From: Paenibacillus_E sp042676385
GTDB taxonomy: Bacteria; Bacillota; Bacilli; Paenibacillales; NBRC-103111
Reading direction: 5' to 3'
DNA length: 64,000 bases
Assembly (NCBI RefSeq): GCF_042676385.1
Contig: NZ_JBHTHA010000009.1
Location: forward strand, 124,001-188,000
Shown here: piece after piece, positions 34,626-44,800 of the stretch
Layout: every line of letters starts with the position of its first letter
Numbering within the stretch: position 1 is the first letter of the stretch
The notes under the pieces: generated by a model
Told to the model about the DNA's origin: nothing
Databases searched by the model: none
The model's input: only the letters and a program-made list of their open reading frames with translations
Made by a program: the position numbers and the translations under genes

Positions 34626-34943
34626 CTAAGCAAGCAATGCAATTACAAGCAATTCAAACAACACGAGCGTCATGATTTGGTTGTAAGCCGCAGGTGTGTA
34701 AATCGGGCGGTATTGCCCACCGTGATGATGGCCGTGAGAAGACACTTGCAAGTAGATGTGGTGTGCGTCCACGTCAACCAATACGCCTTCATGCGTGTAT
34801 CCGTCCAGGGTCGTAACGCGGATGGTATAACCGATATGCGGCTTTAACGAGCCCCAAATCTGGTCCCTTTTTTGCTTCAGCATCGGCATCCATGATGGAT
34901 CCTCTTGATAAATGACGTGATGGTGAGTCGGGTTCGTATACAT
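34626..34943 (-). CDS. Small LSm-like/His-rich protein with hydrophobic tail
   Basis: 105-residue protein. The centre (IRVTTLDGYTHEGVLVDVDA) looks like a small beta-barrel of the LSm or SH3 type, followed by a His cluster (SSHGHHHGGQY) and a hydrophobic C-terminus (IMTLVLFELLVIALLA) that may anchor it. The N-terminus also has clustered His (THHHVIYQ). I do not recognise a named family; metal binding is possible. Monocistronic with a terminator directly after it. Confidence 0.68.
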   Translation of the reverse strand: MYTNPTHHHVIYQEDPSWMPMLKQKRDQIWGSLKPHIGYTIRVTTLDGYTHEGVLVDVDAHHIYLQVSSHGHHHGGQYRPIYTPAAYNQIMTLVLFELLVIALLA

Positions 34944-35102
34944 AGGGTTTGCTCCTTTTTCGCAGCTGCTGCAAGGGGAACAGCAGGGCGTTTGCCTAGT
35001 TTTACTACCAGACTATGCAGCCGTCAGAAAAAGGTGCCCGCTTGCGCGAAAGCAAACGGGCTGAAATTTATGGTAAGATCACGCTTCGGTGCTGATGTTG
35101 CA

Positions 35103-35289
35103 TTAACGGGAAAATATCCAGTTAATTTTGGACCGGGCGCAAGAAGGAGCCGAATAACTGGAATTCCTACCGTTAATTCTGGCCTTTTTGATTGAGTTTA
35201 ACGAAATCAGCCGAATTAGCACCATATTTTCCAGTTAAATGCCCAAAATCTAGGGAAATCTCAAGACTAGAGGTATGTTTTCCATGTAA
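35103..35289. repeat. Phased intergenic repeat, TTAA class (locus 3, degenerate)
   Basis: Elements 35103-35125, 35154-35176, 35216-35238 and a weak 35267-35289, centres 51, 62 and 51 bp apart. The fourth (GGTATGTTTTCCATGTAA) matches the fourth element at 19631 (GGTATGTTTCCTGTTAA). A hairpin GCCCGCTT/AAGC-CGGGC lies at about 35037-35062. Nothing coding is seen in the 369-bp gap 34944-35312. Confidence 0.82.
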
Positions 35290-35312
35290 TTACCGGCGAA
35301 CCACGCGTTTCG

Positions 35313-36878
35313 CTAATCCCGCTTAATGGTAACGACACGCGTATCGTTATCGAACTCAACCTTGCTGCCGAGATTCTCGGCAATGAAGCGAACGGGTACG
35401 AAAGTCGAGCTGTTATGAAGCGTAGCCGCGCTTTCCAATTGCGAAGCAGAACCGTTCACGCTGGCATTTTTGTCGTCGAGTGTGAGTACGATCGTTGTTC
35501 CCGTTAACGCGTCTTTAATCGTAACTTGCTTCAGGTCGCCGTTCCATTTGACATCAGCGCCAAGCTGCTCGGAGATAAACCGGACCGGAACCATCGTCAC
35601 TCCATCCGCATTGATGAACGGGTGCGGTGTATCGGAGTCATCGGCGGCGGCTTCCTCGCTCAGTTGAAGCTGAATCTGTCTTTTGGTCACGCGCATATCC
35701 TCTTTCAAGAGCTTGTAGAGCGCGGAGCTTTTATCCAATTGGCCAAGCAACGAATAGAGGGAGGAAGGTTTGATGCCGAAGTTCAGTACACCCCCGGAAA
35801 CGTCGATGAGATCCGCCTTAACAGGTTTATTGATGTTCCATATTTCATTGGTGAGAGTTAATTTAAGGGCGGAAACTCCGTTATCTGATTTAGCAACCGG
35901 CATGTAAAGCTCGAGGTTTTCTTTGCGCAGCTGCTTATCCGCATCAATGAAATAATCAGCCTTCAGTGTTGTTTTACTATTTATCAAGGCTTGCAGCTGA
36001 GGACTTGCGGCAGAAGCTTGCGCTTGTGCGCCTTGATCCAAACTTGCTGAAACTTGCTCCAATGCTTGGTGAACCGTAGAAAAGATGAATTTGACGGCCA
36101 ACGGTTTGTTTTTCAAGAGCGAAGTGAACACGGATGCTTCCCCGTCTGTCTGAGCGTTAATGACAGGGAGGAGCGCATCATATAACTGGTCAATCAACTC
36201 TTTTAGCCCGGCTTCATCGGCAAGTATGCTTCCCAAAAGCGATTTGAGCAGGCTGGCCAATTCGGTGCCATCCAGTTCGACATGGGCCTTTTGCAAAGCG
36301 AGAGTCTCGCCGTTTACTTGTTCGGATACGCTTGTAACGGTGATGTTTTTGGGATTGGCGGCATTTTTTAAAAGGAATTTCACCAAAGCGGGCTGCACGG
36401 AATTAATGACATGACCGAATTCATTTTGTATGCTTTCAGGCAGCAGGGATACGGCACCTACAGCGCGGCTTACTGTTTCCGTCACCGGATCGTATACGAT
36501 GGGTTTTGGAGCACCGTCGATTTTTATGATGAGTTTGGTGCCATCGACGTTCAATTTGAAGGGAATGGAGCCTTTGCTATATGTAAGAGCGCCGTCAGCA
36601 GAAAAATGCTGTGCGTCTTCCATGTTCGCGTTGTTAATTGCGATCTTCACACTGCTCATCGTGTCAATAAACGTTTTCTCGTCGGCAGTTAATGAGCTTG
36701 TATCCTTAGGGATGAGTTCTAGTTGCAGCGTTCCTTTGGAGGCCGCCGAGGTGATGCTTGCATGGTTCTGGATCGCTTGGGCAATGTCCAAGCCTTGAAC
36801 AGCTTGGCAGCCCGTCAAGGCCAAGAGGAGGACAACCAATGCGGTGGAGATCCACCAGGTCAATCTTTTTTTCTGCAT
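35313..36878 (-). CDS. Lipoprotein with copper-amine-oxidase-N-like C-terminal domain
   Basis: 521-residue surface lipoprotein: lipobox LTGC (Cys near residue 23), a long middle region of unknown fold, and a C-terminal tandem stalk-type domain (GVTMVPVRFISEQLGADVKW and SSTFVPVRFIAENLGSKVEF). Cu_amine_oxidN1-type domains are common on Paenibacillus surface proteins and probably bind cell wall or serve as stalks; there is no oxidase here. AAGGAG precedes the ATG. Its promoter region carries two palindromes (36946-36984). Confidence 0.82.
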   Translation of the reverse strand: MQKKRLTWWISTALVVLLLALTGCQAVQGLDIAQAIQNHASITSAASKGTLQLELIPKDTSSLTADEKTFIDTMSSVKIAINNANMEDAQHFSADGALTYSKGSIPFKLNVDGTKLIIKIDGAPKPIVYDPVTETVSRAVGAVSLLPESIQNEFGHVINSVQPALVKFLLKNAANPKNITVTSVSEQVNGETLALQKAHVELDGTELASLLKSLLGSILADEAGLKELIDQLYDALLPVINAQTDGEASVFTSLLKNKPLAVKFIFSTVHQALEQVSASLDQGAQAQASAASPQLQALINSKTTLKADYFIDADKQLRKENLELYMPVAKSDNGVSALKLTLTNEIWNINKPVKADLIDVSGGVLNFGIKPSSLYSLLGQLDKSSALYKLLKEDMRVTKRQIQLQLSEEAAADDSDTPHPFINADGVTMVPVRFISEQLGADVKWNGDLKQVTIKDALTGTTIVLTLDDKNASVNGSASQLESAATLHNSSTFVPVRFIAENLGSKVEFDNDTRVVTIKRD

Positions 36879-36928
36879 GTTCGAATCTACTCCTTAAATG
36901 TTAATAGAATGAGAAAGCGCACTGAAAG

Positions 36929-36984
36929 ATTATACGCACATAGCCAGAGAACGATTCTCTGATTGCTTGATACAAATTGTATCA
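36929..36984 (-). promoter_or_regulatory. Promoter and two palindromes upstream of the lipoprotein gene
   Basis: A minus-strand -10 box TATAAT lies at 36934-36929. AGAGAA-CGA-TTCTCT (36946-36960) covers its -35 position, where no good -35 sequence is seen, and TGATACAAATTGTATCA (36968-36984) lies just upstream. The arrangement suggests an activator-dependent or doubly controlled promoter (inference). Confidence 0.65.
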
Positions 36985-37115
36985 CAGAGGATTCGAATTG
37001 GCACTATGCTCAAAACGATTTCTATGTGGGTTCTAAATTGTAGAGAGAATCATAATTTTAGTTAAACGATTAAACTGATAAATGAATTTTATCTCAAAAA
37101 GATAGCGTTATCATC

Positions 37116-37163
37116 TTGTAAAAAGTGATATTAGCCCTTATAATCTAGTTAAACGTATAACTA
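37116..37163 (+). promoter_or_regulatory. Promoter with LacI-type operator before the cycloalternan regulator
   Basis: TTGTAA (37116-37121), 17-bp spacer, TATAAT (37139-37144), then the near-perfect palindrome TAGTTAAACGTATAACTA (37146-37163) with the central CG typical of LacI operators. A half-similar GTTAAACGATTAAAC lies at 37061-37075. It predicts autorepression of the LacI gene and of the importer behind it. Confidence 0.82.
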
Positions 37164-37178
37164 ACCGAGGTATAACAC

Positions 37179-38204
37179 ATGAAAAAACCAACAATTAAAG
37201 ATGTGGCCAAAGCCGCAGGCGTCTCCACGGCAGCTGTCTCTTATGCGCTGAATGGCCGAACCGACAAGGTGTCGGGTGATACGATCGAACGCATCAAGCA
37301 GATCATTGAAAACATAAATTACATTCCGGATTTCTCGGCCAGAAGCCTCGTCAAAAACCAATCGAAACTCATTGGCATCGTGATTCCGCAGACCGAATCG
37401 CATAAGCAGCTTATTCTTGAAAACCCTTTCTACAGCGAAATCATCAGCGGCATTGAGGGAAAGCTGCGCGAGCATGGTTACCATCTGCTGCTTTCCGGCG
37501 TTAACCAAGGTGAGAGCTATCTGGATTTATCGGTTCAGCGCAACCTGGACGGCGCGATCATGATGGGGATTTACCCGGAGCAGTTTTATGACGGCTTCAA
37601 AAAGATCAATATCCCTATCGTACTCATCGACAGCTACATCAATGACAGTTATTTCAAGCGTATTGGCATCGACGATGAATATGGGGGCTACCTGGCGACA
37701 AAATATTTGATCGACAAAGGGCATTCCAATATTGGTCTGATTACCGGAGCGATTCGCAGGGACGGCGTCGTTGAGAAACGGTTTCTCGGCTACAAGCGGG
37801 CGATCCGCGAAGCGAACTTTTTTTACAATCCGGACTATGTGTTTGAGGAATCGATGAGCTACGAACATGGTATGGCGGCAGGCAAACTGATCGCTGACAA
37901 ATTCCCCGAGATCACTGCGGTGTTCGCAACGGGCGATATGGTTGCATTTGGCGCGATTCGAAGCTTTATGGACAGGGGTAAAAGAGTGCCTGAAGATATT
38001 TCAGTCATCGGATTCGACGACATTTCCATGTCCAAAATGTTCATCCCTCCGTTAACCACGATTCGTCAAAGCATTACCGAAAAGGGCGCCATCGCTGCCG
38101 AACATCTCATCAACATGATTCAAGGCGGCGGAGAACAGGAAGCGAATGAGATTATGCTGCCGCTTACGATTATGGAGAGAGCAACAGTTAAGACCAAGGA
38201 TTAA
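37179..38204 (+). CDS. LacI-family regulator of the cycloalternan cluster
   Basis: 341-residue LacI/GalR repressor: N-terminal HTH (TIKDVAKAAGVSTAAVSYAL) plus hinge, then a periplasmic-binding-like effector domain (FATGDMVAFGAIRSFMDRGK). GAGGT lies 8-9 nt before the ATG. It is the first gene of a run continuing with two permeases 26 bp downstream, so it probably represses its own operon through the operator at 37146 and is released by an imported oligosaccharide. Confidence 0.92.
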   Translation: MKKPTIKDVAKAAGVSTAAVSYALNGRTDKVSGDTIERIKQIIENINYIPDFSARSLVKNQSKLIGIVIPQTESHKQLILENPFYSEIISGIEGKLREHGYHLLLSGVNQGESYLDLSVQRNLDGAIMMGIYPEQFYDGFKKINIPIVLIDSYINDSYFKRIGIDDEYGGYLATKYLIDKGHSNIGLITGAIRRDGVVEKRFLGYKRAIREANFFYNPDYVFEESMSYEHGMAAGKLIADKFPEITAVFATGDMVAFGAIRSFMDRGKRVPEDISVIGFDDISMSKMFIPPLTTIRQSITEKGAIAAEHLINMIQGGGEQEANEIMLPLTIMERATVKTKD

Positions 38205-38229
38205 CCTTCAGGCAGAAAAGGAGAACGAC

Positions 38230-39114
38230 ATGGTCGGACAAAAGAGACTATCGAGAATTGCCGTCATTATTGGATTCTTATTCCCTAGCTTAGCGGGTCT
38301 GCTTCTATTCCAGCTCATCCCGATGCTGTCATCGGCTGCGATCAGCTTCACGGACTGGGATCTGCTGACCCCGGCGAAGTTCGTTGGGCTGAACAATTAC
38401 AGCGAAGCTTTAAGTGACGAGAAAACGCTTACTTCTTTGCTAAACATTCTTCAGTTCATCGTAGGTTATATTCCCTCCGTGCTGGCATTCGGCTTGTTGT
38501 TTGCCGTGCTGTTGAATCGGAAGCTGAGAGGCGTCAAGCTGTATAGGATTTTCATCTTTGTGCCAGTCATCACCTCATGGGTAGCCGTATCGATCGTATG
38601 GAGATGGCTGCTCAATGGGCAGAACGGACTCATTAATTATTTGTTATCGCTAATCGGCATTGAAGGTCCGGTATGGCTGCAGGATTTCGTATGGGCGATG
38701 CCATCCATTATCGCGGTGAGCGTTTGGAAGGATATCGGGTATGTAACCGTCATTTTGCTTGCAGGCTTGCAGGACATATCCGACGACTACTATGAAGCGG
38801 CAACGATCGATGGGGCTGGCGGGTTTCAGCAGTTTTTCCGCGTAACGCTTCCGCTGCTCACGCCGAGCATCTTCTTTGTACTTGTCATATCACTGATTAA
38901 TGGCTTCCAATTGTTCGATCAGGTGCTGGTTATGACGAACGGCGGTCCGGCCGGCCGAACGAGTACGCTGGTTCAACAAATTTATGGAAATGCTTTTCAG
39001 AGCTATAAAATGGGCTTTGCATCCGCACAGTCATGGATCTTATTCGTTATTATTTTTGTGGTGACGATTGTTCAACAACAGCTGCAGAAAAGGTGGGTGA
39101 CGTATGACAGATAA
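38230..39114 (+). CDS. ABC oligosaccharide permease 1 (MalF-like)
   Basis: 294-residue permease with six transmembrane helices and EAA loop EAATIDGAGGFQQFFRVTLP. ATG 38230 is chosen because AAAGGAGA is about 8 nt upstream; a longer frame overlapping lacI has no support. It overlaps the next permease by 11 nt. By position it imports the product of the secreted GH31 enzymes. Confidence 0.9.
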   Translation: MVGQKRLSRIAVIIGFLFPSLAGLLLFQLIPMLSSAAISFTDWDLLTPAKFVGLNNYSEALSDEKTLTSLLNILQFIVGYIPSVLAFGLLFAVLLNRKLRGVKLYRIFIFVPVITSWVAVSIVWRWLLNGQNGLINYLLSLIGIEGPVWLQDFVWAMPSIIAVSVWKDIGYVTVILLAGLQDISDDYYEAATIDGAGGFQQFFRVTLPLLTPSIFFVLVISLINGFQLFDQVLVMTNGGPAGRTSTLVQQIYGNAFQSYKMGFASAQSWILFVIIFVVTIVQQQLQKRWVTYDR

Positions 39115-39934
39115 ATACACCGTGTACCGCAACCTGCTGTCGCACATCATTTTGCTGGTCGCTGCTGTGGTACTTATGTTTCCTTTCGTCTGGATGCTGT
39201 CGGGTTCTTTCAAGGATAGTTTAGAGGTCGTAAGGATGCCTCCGAACCTGATTCCAGACACGTTCAAATTCAGTAATTATGTCGAGATCACGAAGTATTT
39301 TCCGATCTACCGGTTCTTGGGCAATAGCGTGGGTGTAGCAGTGGTTACGACAGTGGCACAGATCGTTGTATGTGCGATGGCAGCCTTTGTTTTTGCCAAA
39401 ATTCCTTTTCGAGGCAGAGAGACGCTGTTTGTCCTCTACTTGATTACGATGATGATTCCGATGCAGGTGACGATGACGCCGCTTTTTATCGTATTCCAGA
39501 AGCTGCACCTGACCAATACTTATCTGGGACTTATCTTGCCCGGCATCTTCAGCGCCTACGGCACGTTCCTGCTGCGGCAGCACATCATGACGATCCCGGA
39601 CCCGCTGATTGAGGCGGCGCGAATGGATGGAGCTTCTTATGTTCGAGTGTTTATGAGCATTATTCTCCCGCTTAGCAAACCGGCGATTGCGACGTTGGCG
39701 ATCTTTGCCTTTATGGCCTCGTGGAACAATTTCTTGTGGCCGTTGATCATCACGAGCGACAAGGATCTAATGACGCTTCCGATAGGATTAAGCAAGCTGC
39801 AAGGGAGATGGGCGACAGAGTGGAACATTTTGATGGCGGGTAATGTGATCAGCTTTATTCCGATTTTTGTCGTGTTCTTGTTTGCTTCGAGGTACTTCAT
39901 TAAGGGAATGACGATGAGCGGTGTGAAAGGTTAA
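39104..39934 (+). CDS. ABC oligosaccharide permease 2 (MalG-like)
   Basis: 276-residue permease, six transmembrane helices, EAA loop EAARMDGASYVRVFMSIILP and C-terminal YFIKGMTMSGVKG. It pairs with permease 1. The ATPase is not in the window. The start ATG lies within the end of the upstream gene, with AAAAGGTGG as ribosome site. Confidence 0.9.
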   Translation: MTDKYTVYRNLLSHIILLVAAVVLMFPFVWMLSGSFKDSLEVVRMPPNLIPDTFKFSNYVEITKYFPIYRFLGNSVGVAVVTTVAQIVVCAMAAFVFAKIPFRGRETLFVLYLITMMIPMQVTMTPLFIVFQKLHLTNTYLGLILPGIFSAYGTFLLRQHIMTIPDPLIEAARMDGASYVRVFMSIILPLSKPAIATLAIFAFMASWNNFLWPLIITSDKDLMTLPIGLSKLQGRWATEWNILMAGNVISFIPIFVVFLFASRYFIKGMTMSGVKG

Positions 39935-40041
39935 CTTGAAAGGGGTGATGGAGAAGCTTTAGGGCGGGCAAGGCATGCTGGGCACAGGGGATTCGAAAAT
40001 CCGGATATTCCAAGAAAATCCATGAGAAGAGAGGGTTACAC

Positions 40042-41391
40042 ATGGTTACAAAGAGATCAGGTTGGGTCGTGGCGTTAGGCGTAGTTGTTTCTATAGCGGC
40101 AACAGGATGCGGTTCAAGTGCAAAGCCCGAGGCGACATCGACGGCGGCTCCGAAGCAGGAACCGACTGCGGCGGCAACGGCACAAGCGGAGACGAAGAAA
40201 GATCCGGTTACATTGAAGTTCATGCAGTATACCGCAAGCGGCTCCCAAGAGCAAACGCTCGGCGATATGGTCAAGGCGTTCGAAGCGGCGAATCCTGGCG
40301 TGTTGGTCAAGGTGGATATCGTCGACTATAACAACTACTACACGAAGCTCAATACGCAGCTTGCATCGGGGGATGCACCTGACGTATTCGAGGTCGGGTA
40401 CGAAAACTTCGTCTCTTATGCCGCTAAAAACACACTAAAAGACTTGACGCCGATCATTGCGAAGGACACGACGTTCAAGCCGGAAATCTACAAAGGACTC
40501 GCCTATGACTCTTTCAAGTATAACAGTAAACAATACGGGGTTGTAGAGTCATTTTCAGACGTAGTTCTTTTCTATAATAAGGACCTATTTGACAAAAAGC
40601 AAGTCGGCTATCCGAAGGCCGATTGGACTTGGAAAGAGGAGCTGGATGCGGCTCAAAAGCTAACGGATGCCAAAAGCGGTGTCTGGGGGACTTACTCGCC
40701 AATCCAATTCTATGAGTTCTATAAAACGATCGCTCAAAACGGCGGCGGCATTTGGAGCGCTGACGGCAAGCCTACCGTGAATAGCAAAGAAAATATTGAA
40801 GCCTTGAACTGGATGTTGGATAAAGCCAGAAAGTATAAAGTATCGCCAGCGCTGAACGATGATACGTTCAACCAACCTGATGCCGACCTGAATGCGTTCA
40901 AAGCGGGTAAAATCGCGATGCTCCGCGCCGGTATCTGGAACTTCGGCCGCTTCGCCGATGCCCCGTTCAAATGGGACATTGCGTTAGAGCCGGGCAACAC
41001 GAAAAAAGCGCATCATTTCTTTGCTGACGGCCTCGTCGTATCGGATAAAACGAAAAATGCGGAAGCGGCGTGGAAGTTTATCAAATTCATGTCCTCCGAC
41101 CCGTCTGTAGTCAGCAAGCGGATTGAAAAAGGCTGGAGCGTTCCGGCTGTATCCGATGAAAAAGTCATGGAAGCTTACTTCAAACAAACGCCTCCGGAGT
41201 CGAAGAAAATCGTGCTCGAGGCATTGAACACACTCGTACTTACGCCGGTTGGCCCGATTCCGGACAAATGGAACGACTTGACGAAAGCGATCGGCGACGA
41301 GCTGGATAAAGCGAAGCTGAAGCAAGATTATACAGCGGAAAAAGCACTCAATGAAGCGCAGGCTAAAATTGAGAAGCTGGTGAGTAAATAA
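40042..41391 (+). CDS. Oligosaccharide-binding lipoprotein
   Basis: 449-residue family 1 binding protein; lipobox ATGC (Cys near residue 23), then a Thr/Ala/Glu-rich linker and the two-lobed domain (MVKAFEAANPGVLVKVDIVD; ASGDAPDVFEVGYENF). Placed after the permeases and before the GH31 genes, it probably binds cycloalternan or related alpha-1,3/alpha-1,6 oligosaccharides, as reported for the homologous Listeria system. GAGAGGG lies 6 nt before the ATG. It ends the first transcription unit, with a terminator at 41479. Confidence 0.88.
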   Translation: MVTKRSGWVVALGVVVSIAATGCGSSAKPEATSTAAPKQEPTAAATAQAETKKDPVTLKFMQYTASGSQEQTLGDMVKAFEAANPGVLVKVDIVDYNNYYTKLNTQLASGDAPDVFEVGYENFVSYAAKNTLKDLTPIIAKDTTFKPEIYKGLAYDSFKYNSKQYGVVESFSDVVLFYNKDLFDKKQVGYPKADWTWKEELDAAQKLTDAKSGVWGTYSPIQFYEFYKTIAQNGGGIWSADGKPTVNSKENIEALNWMLDKARKYKVSPALNDDTFNQPDADLNAFKAGKIAMLRAGIWNFGRFADAPFKWDIALEPGNTKKAHHFFADGLVVSDKTKNAEAAWKFIKFMSSDPSVVSKRIEKGWSVPAVSDEKVMEAYFKQTPPESKKIVLEALNTLVLTPVGPIPDKWNDLTKAIGDELDKAKLKQDYTAEKALNEAQAKIEKLVSK

Positions 41392-41478
41392 AGGGCGGAA
41401 TTCGAGCGGATGTGCGGCGGTGATCGGACTGAAAACCGAAATACAGGCAAGTGAATAGCGAGCAGGCGTAAAGTCGGC

Positions 41479-41519
41479 ACAAGGAAAGGGCATTGTTGAG
41501 GCACTGCCCTTTTTCTTGT
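41479..41519 (+). terminator. Terminator after the binding-protein gene
   Basis: AAAGGGCA (41485-41492) / TGCCCTTTTT (41505-41514), with outer ACAAGG/CTTGT pairing. It suggests the GH31 gene downstream has its own promoter, although none is obvious. Confidence 0.75.
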
Positions 41520-41561
41520 CCGAATGATCGCGTGATGAAGCTGGGGCAAGCGAGGCGAGGG

Positions 41562-41748
41562 TTAACACTGATTTTCCGTGTTAACTTGGTCGGTGAGCCT
41601 GGAAAAGGATAGTTAACGCTGAAAAACAAGCTTAACTTGATTGGAACAAGGCTGAAGCAGGGTTGATCACGGGTTTAACACTGATTTTCCGCGTTAGCTC
41701 GGTAGATGTGCCACCAGTTGGATGGTTAACGCTGAAAAACGAGCTTAA
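41562..41748. repeat. Phased intergenic repeat, TTAA class (locus 4, two tandem units)
   Basis: Four 23-bp TTAA-N15-TTAA dyads at 41562-41584, 41613-41635, 41675-41697 and 41726-41748; centres 51, 62 and 51 bp apart, unit period 113 bp. Alternating types: TTAACACTGATTTTCC... and TTAACGCTGAAAAAC.... It fills the gap before the GH31 gene. Confidence 0.93.
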
Positions 41749-41807
41749 TTATTAATGGGATGAATATTTTTATACGAGATTGAATTTGGATGGAGCAGGG
41801 AGGATTT

Positions 41808-44800
41808 ATGGTGAATACGCAAGGTGTTCGAGATTCGCATGTAGATTATGAGATTGAAGGATTATCGGGTGAAGTGACCATCAGGGGGCAGAGGGCGAAT
41901 CTGCGGGATATGGCATTTCTGTGTTACGCGCTTGTACAACGGGGCGATGCGGAGCGGGCTTTGGCGTTGCTTCGTCATTTAATCGGTTGTTTCGGAAAAG
42001 GGCAGGGTGATCTTACCGATGCTGCGCTGGCGTTATGGGCCGCCGGCGAGTATATCAAGGCAACCGGCGATCACGACTTTCGAGATGAGAGAAAGGTGTT
42101 CATTGAAGGAACGGTACACCTGATTGCTTCGAATTGGCAGAAGCCGCAACCTCACTGGCTGCAGGGCGATAGCCATGGTATTTATCTCAGTCATCTGGCT
42201 ATGTATTACGCAGGCATTCAGTCAAATGCGCAGCATGGTGAATTGGGCGAGAAGTTGTTGAAATCGATCCGTGAGCTTGTTTTTGCAAAATTTATCAAAG
42301 ACGGCCGGGTTGTCAGCGCGCTCGGAGACACGGCGATTCATGGCGATATTATTGCAGCGGCTATTCCGTTTGGTATGCTTGGTATCGAGGACCGCATACT
42401 TATCGAGGCTTTGTATAAGCTTGAAGAAATGCTTGTTGGCAAAGGTGTCAGACTCTCGACGGCTGATACTTACTACGGCGGTTGTGAACGACCTGATTTA
42501 ACCTGCCTGTTGGCGCTGTACTATGCCAAAAAGGGAGACACAGCGAGGGCGAAAGAACTGCTCACGCATGTGGAAGCGTTATTGAAGGAGCACGAAGTTC
42601 TGTATGAGGTGGATGCGGATACGGCGAAGGAGCCGTTGATGTTAGCGTACTGGCGGGAGCGAGTGCTGGGGCAAGGAAAAGATGGAGGACAAGGACAGGA
42701 GCAAGTACAGGGACGAAGACAGGTACAAGTACAGGGAAAGGACGATGGACAAGGACAGACACTAGGGCAGGTAAAGGGACAAGGACAAGATGAAAGGCAG
42801 GACCTGCCGTCCGCCAGCGCATTAGGCGCGGTGCTGCTGGAGCTGGCGCAGGCTGCGCTTGCGGCCGGGGGCACAAGCGTCGCGAGCTCGAACGGCGTCG
42901 CGCTCGTGCACATGCCCACGGGTTACGACGATCCGTACGTAACCCTGCCGTACGAGCGGTTCCCCCGCCACCCCGAAGCGGGGGATGCGGTGCTCGTGCG
43001 ACTGCTGACTCAGCCTTTTCAGGCGAGTCAGGTCGTCACGGTGCAGGCCGCCGTCAATGGCATGCCGGCGGGGCAGCCCGTGTCAGCCGCCGTGAAAGTC
43101 ACGGCCGACGGCGAAAAAGTCTGGGAAGCGCAGCTGGGCCCCTACCTCGCCGGAGACGAGGTCAGCTATGCCTTCGCGCTTCAGAGCGGGAGCAAGTCGG
43201 TGGCTTCGCCGACTTACCGCTTTAAAGTCCGGTCATGGACGGCGCTGGAGCGCGTCCATGCGATGTACGCGACGACGGACGGCTTCGTCGTCGAACTAAA
43301 CGGTGCGGATGCATCCCGCACCGTATCCATGGCCTTCCGCGCCGACGCCAGCGGCGCGGTAAAGCTGACGTTCGCCGCAGCGGGCGAACGGATTCAATCG
43401 GCGCCGGCGCAGCAGGCGGCGCTGCCGGTGGGACGCGCACGGCTGGAAGCCGGCGTGCGCGAAGGCAAGCTCGCGCTCTCCCTGCGCAGCGCGGAGGGCG
43501 TGCTTGTCGAGGGCTTCGCTGCCGAAGGGAAGCCGCTGATCGAAGCGTTAACGGATGGCTCGGGTATGATCCATAAGCTTCGTCTGAACTTAAAAGCGAA
43601 GCCGGAGCATCGCTGGTTCGGCATGGGGGAACGCTTTTCCCATTATGAATACTCGGGTCAGGAAGTGGATCAATATGTGTACAACCAATACCGGGATCAA
43701 GGGCTCAAGACGTATATGCCGGTTCCTTTTGCCATCAGCTCGGGCGGATATTCGATTTTTGTGGACACGGCTTTATACTCCACATTCCGTTTTCATACAC
43801 GGTTATCCGATCTCGTTGAAATAGAAGCGGATCTTTCGCCGTCCACACAACAACTGACCGCGTATTTGTTCGCAGGCGAGCCGCTGGAGATGATCGGGCA
43901 ATTCACGGATATTTCGGGTAAGCCCGTGCTTCCGCCGAAGTGGGCGTTCGGTCCCTGGATGTCAAGCAATAACTGGGACTCGCAGGCTGAGGTTAAGAAA
44001 CAAGCGGAGCTTACGGCCAAGTATCAAATTCCTTCTACCGTCCTTGTCATCGAGCAGTGGAGCGACGAGGCGACGTTTTATATTTTCAACGATGCTCAAT
44101 ATGAGGTTAAAGACGGCGGTCAGTCGTTCCGTTACGACGACTTTCAATTTCCGGAGTGGGGCCGCTGGCCGAATCCGAAGTCGATGGTGGAAGAACTGCA
44201 CGATCAGGGATTGAAGGTGCTGTTATGGCAAATTCCGATTCATAAATTTATGTACGGCGTCGCTCACGGGCAGCGCGATCAGGACGAGGCGACATTGCTT
44301 GAGAATGGCTATTGTGTAAAAACAGCGGATGGCGAGCCCTATACGCTCCCGTATAACTGGTTCAAAGACTGTCATATTATTGACTTTACGCATCCGGAAG
44401 CCAAAAAGTGGTGGTTCGCTAAGCGCCAATATCTTGTCGATGAGATCAAGGTAGACGGCTTCAAAACGGATGGGGGCGAGTTCGTCTTCGGTCACGATCT
44501 GCAGTTTCATGATGGCTCTACAGGGCGTGAAATGCGTAATTTGTACCCGAATTTATACGTGGGCAGTTACTACGATTTTGTCCAGCAGCATGCCACGGAT
44601 GGCGGCATTACATTTAGCCGTGCTGGTTATACGGGAGCTCAGAAGTACCCGCTGCATTGGGCGGGCGACGAGCGCTCGACGTTCCAGGCGTTTCGTTCCT
44701 CGATGATTGCCGGGCTGTCCAGCAGCATGTCGGGGATTCCGTTCTGGGGCTGGGATTTGGGCGGTTTTCATGGCGACATTCCATCAGCGGAGCTGTTCGT

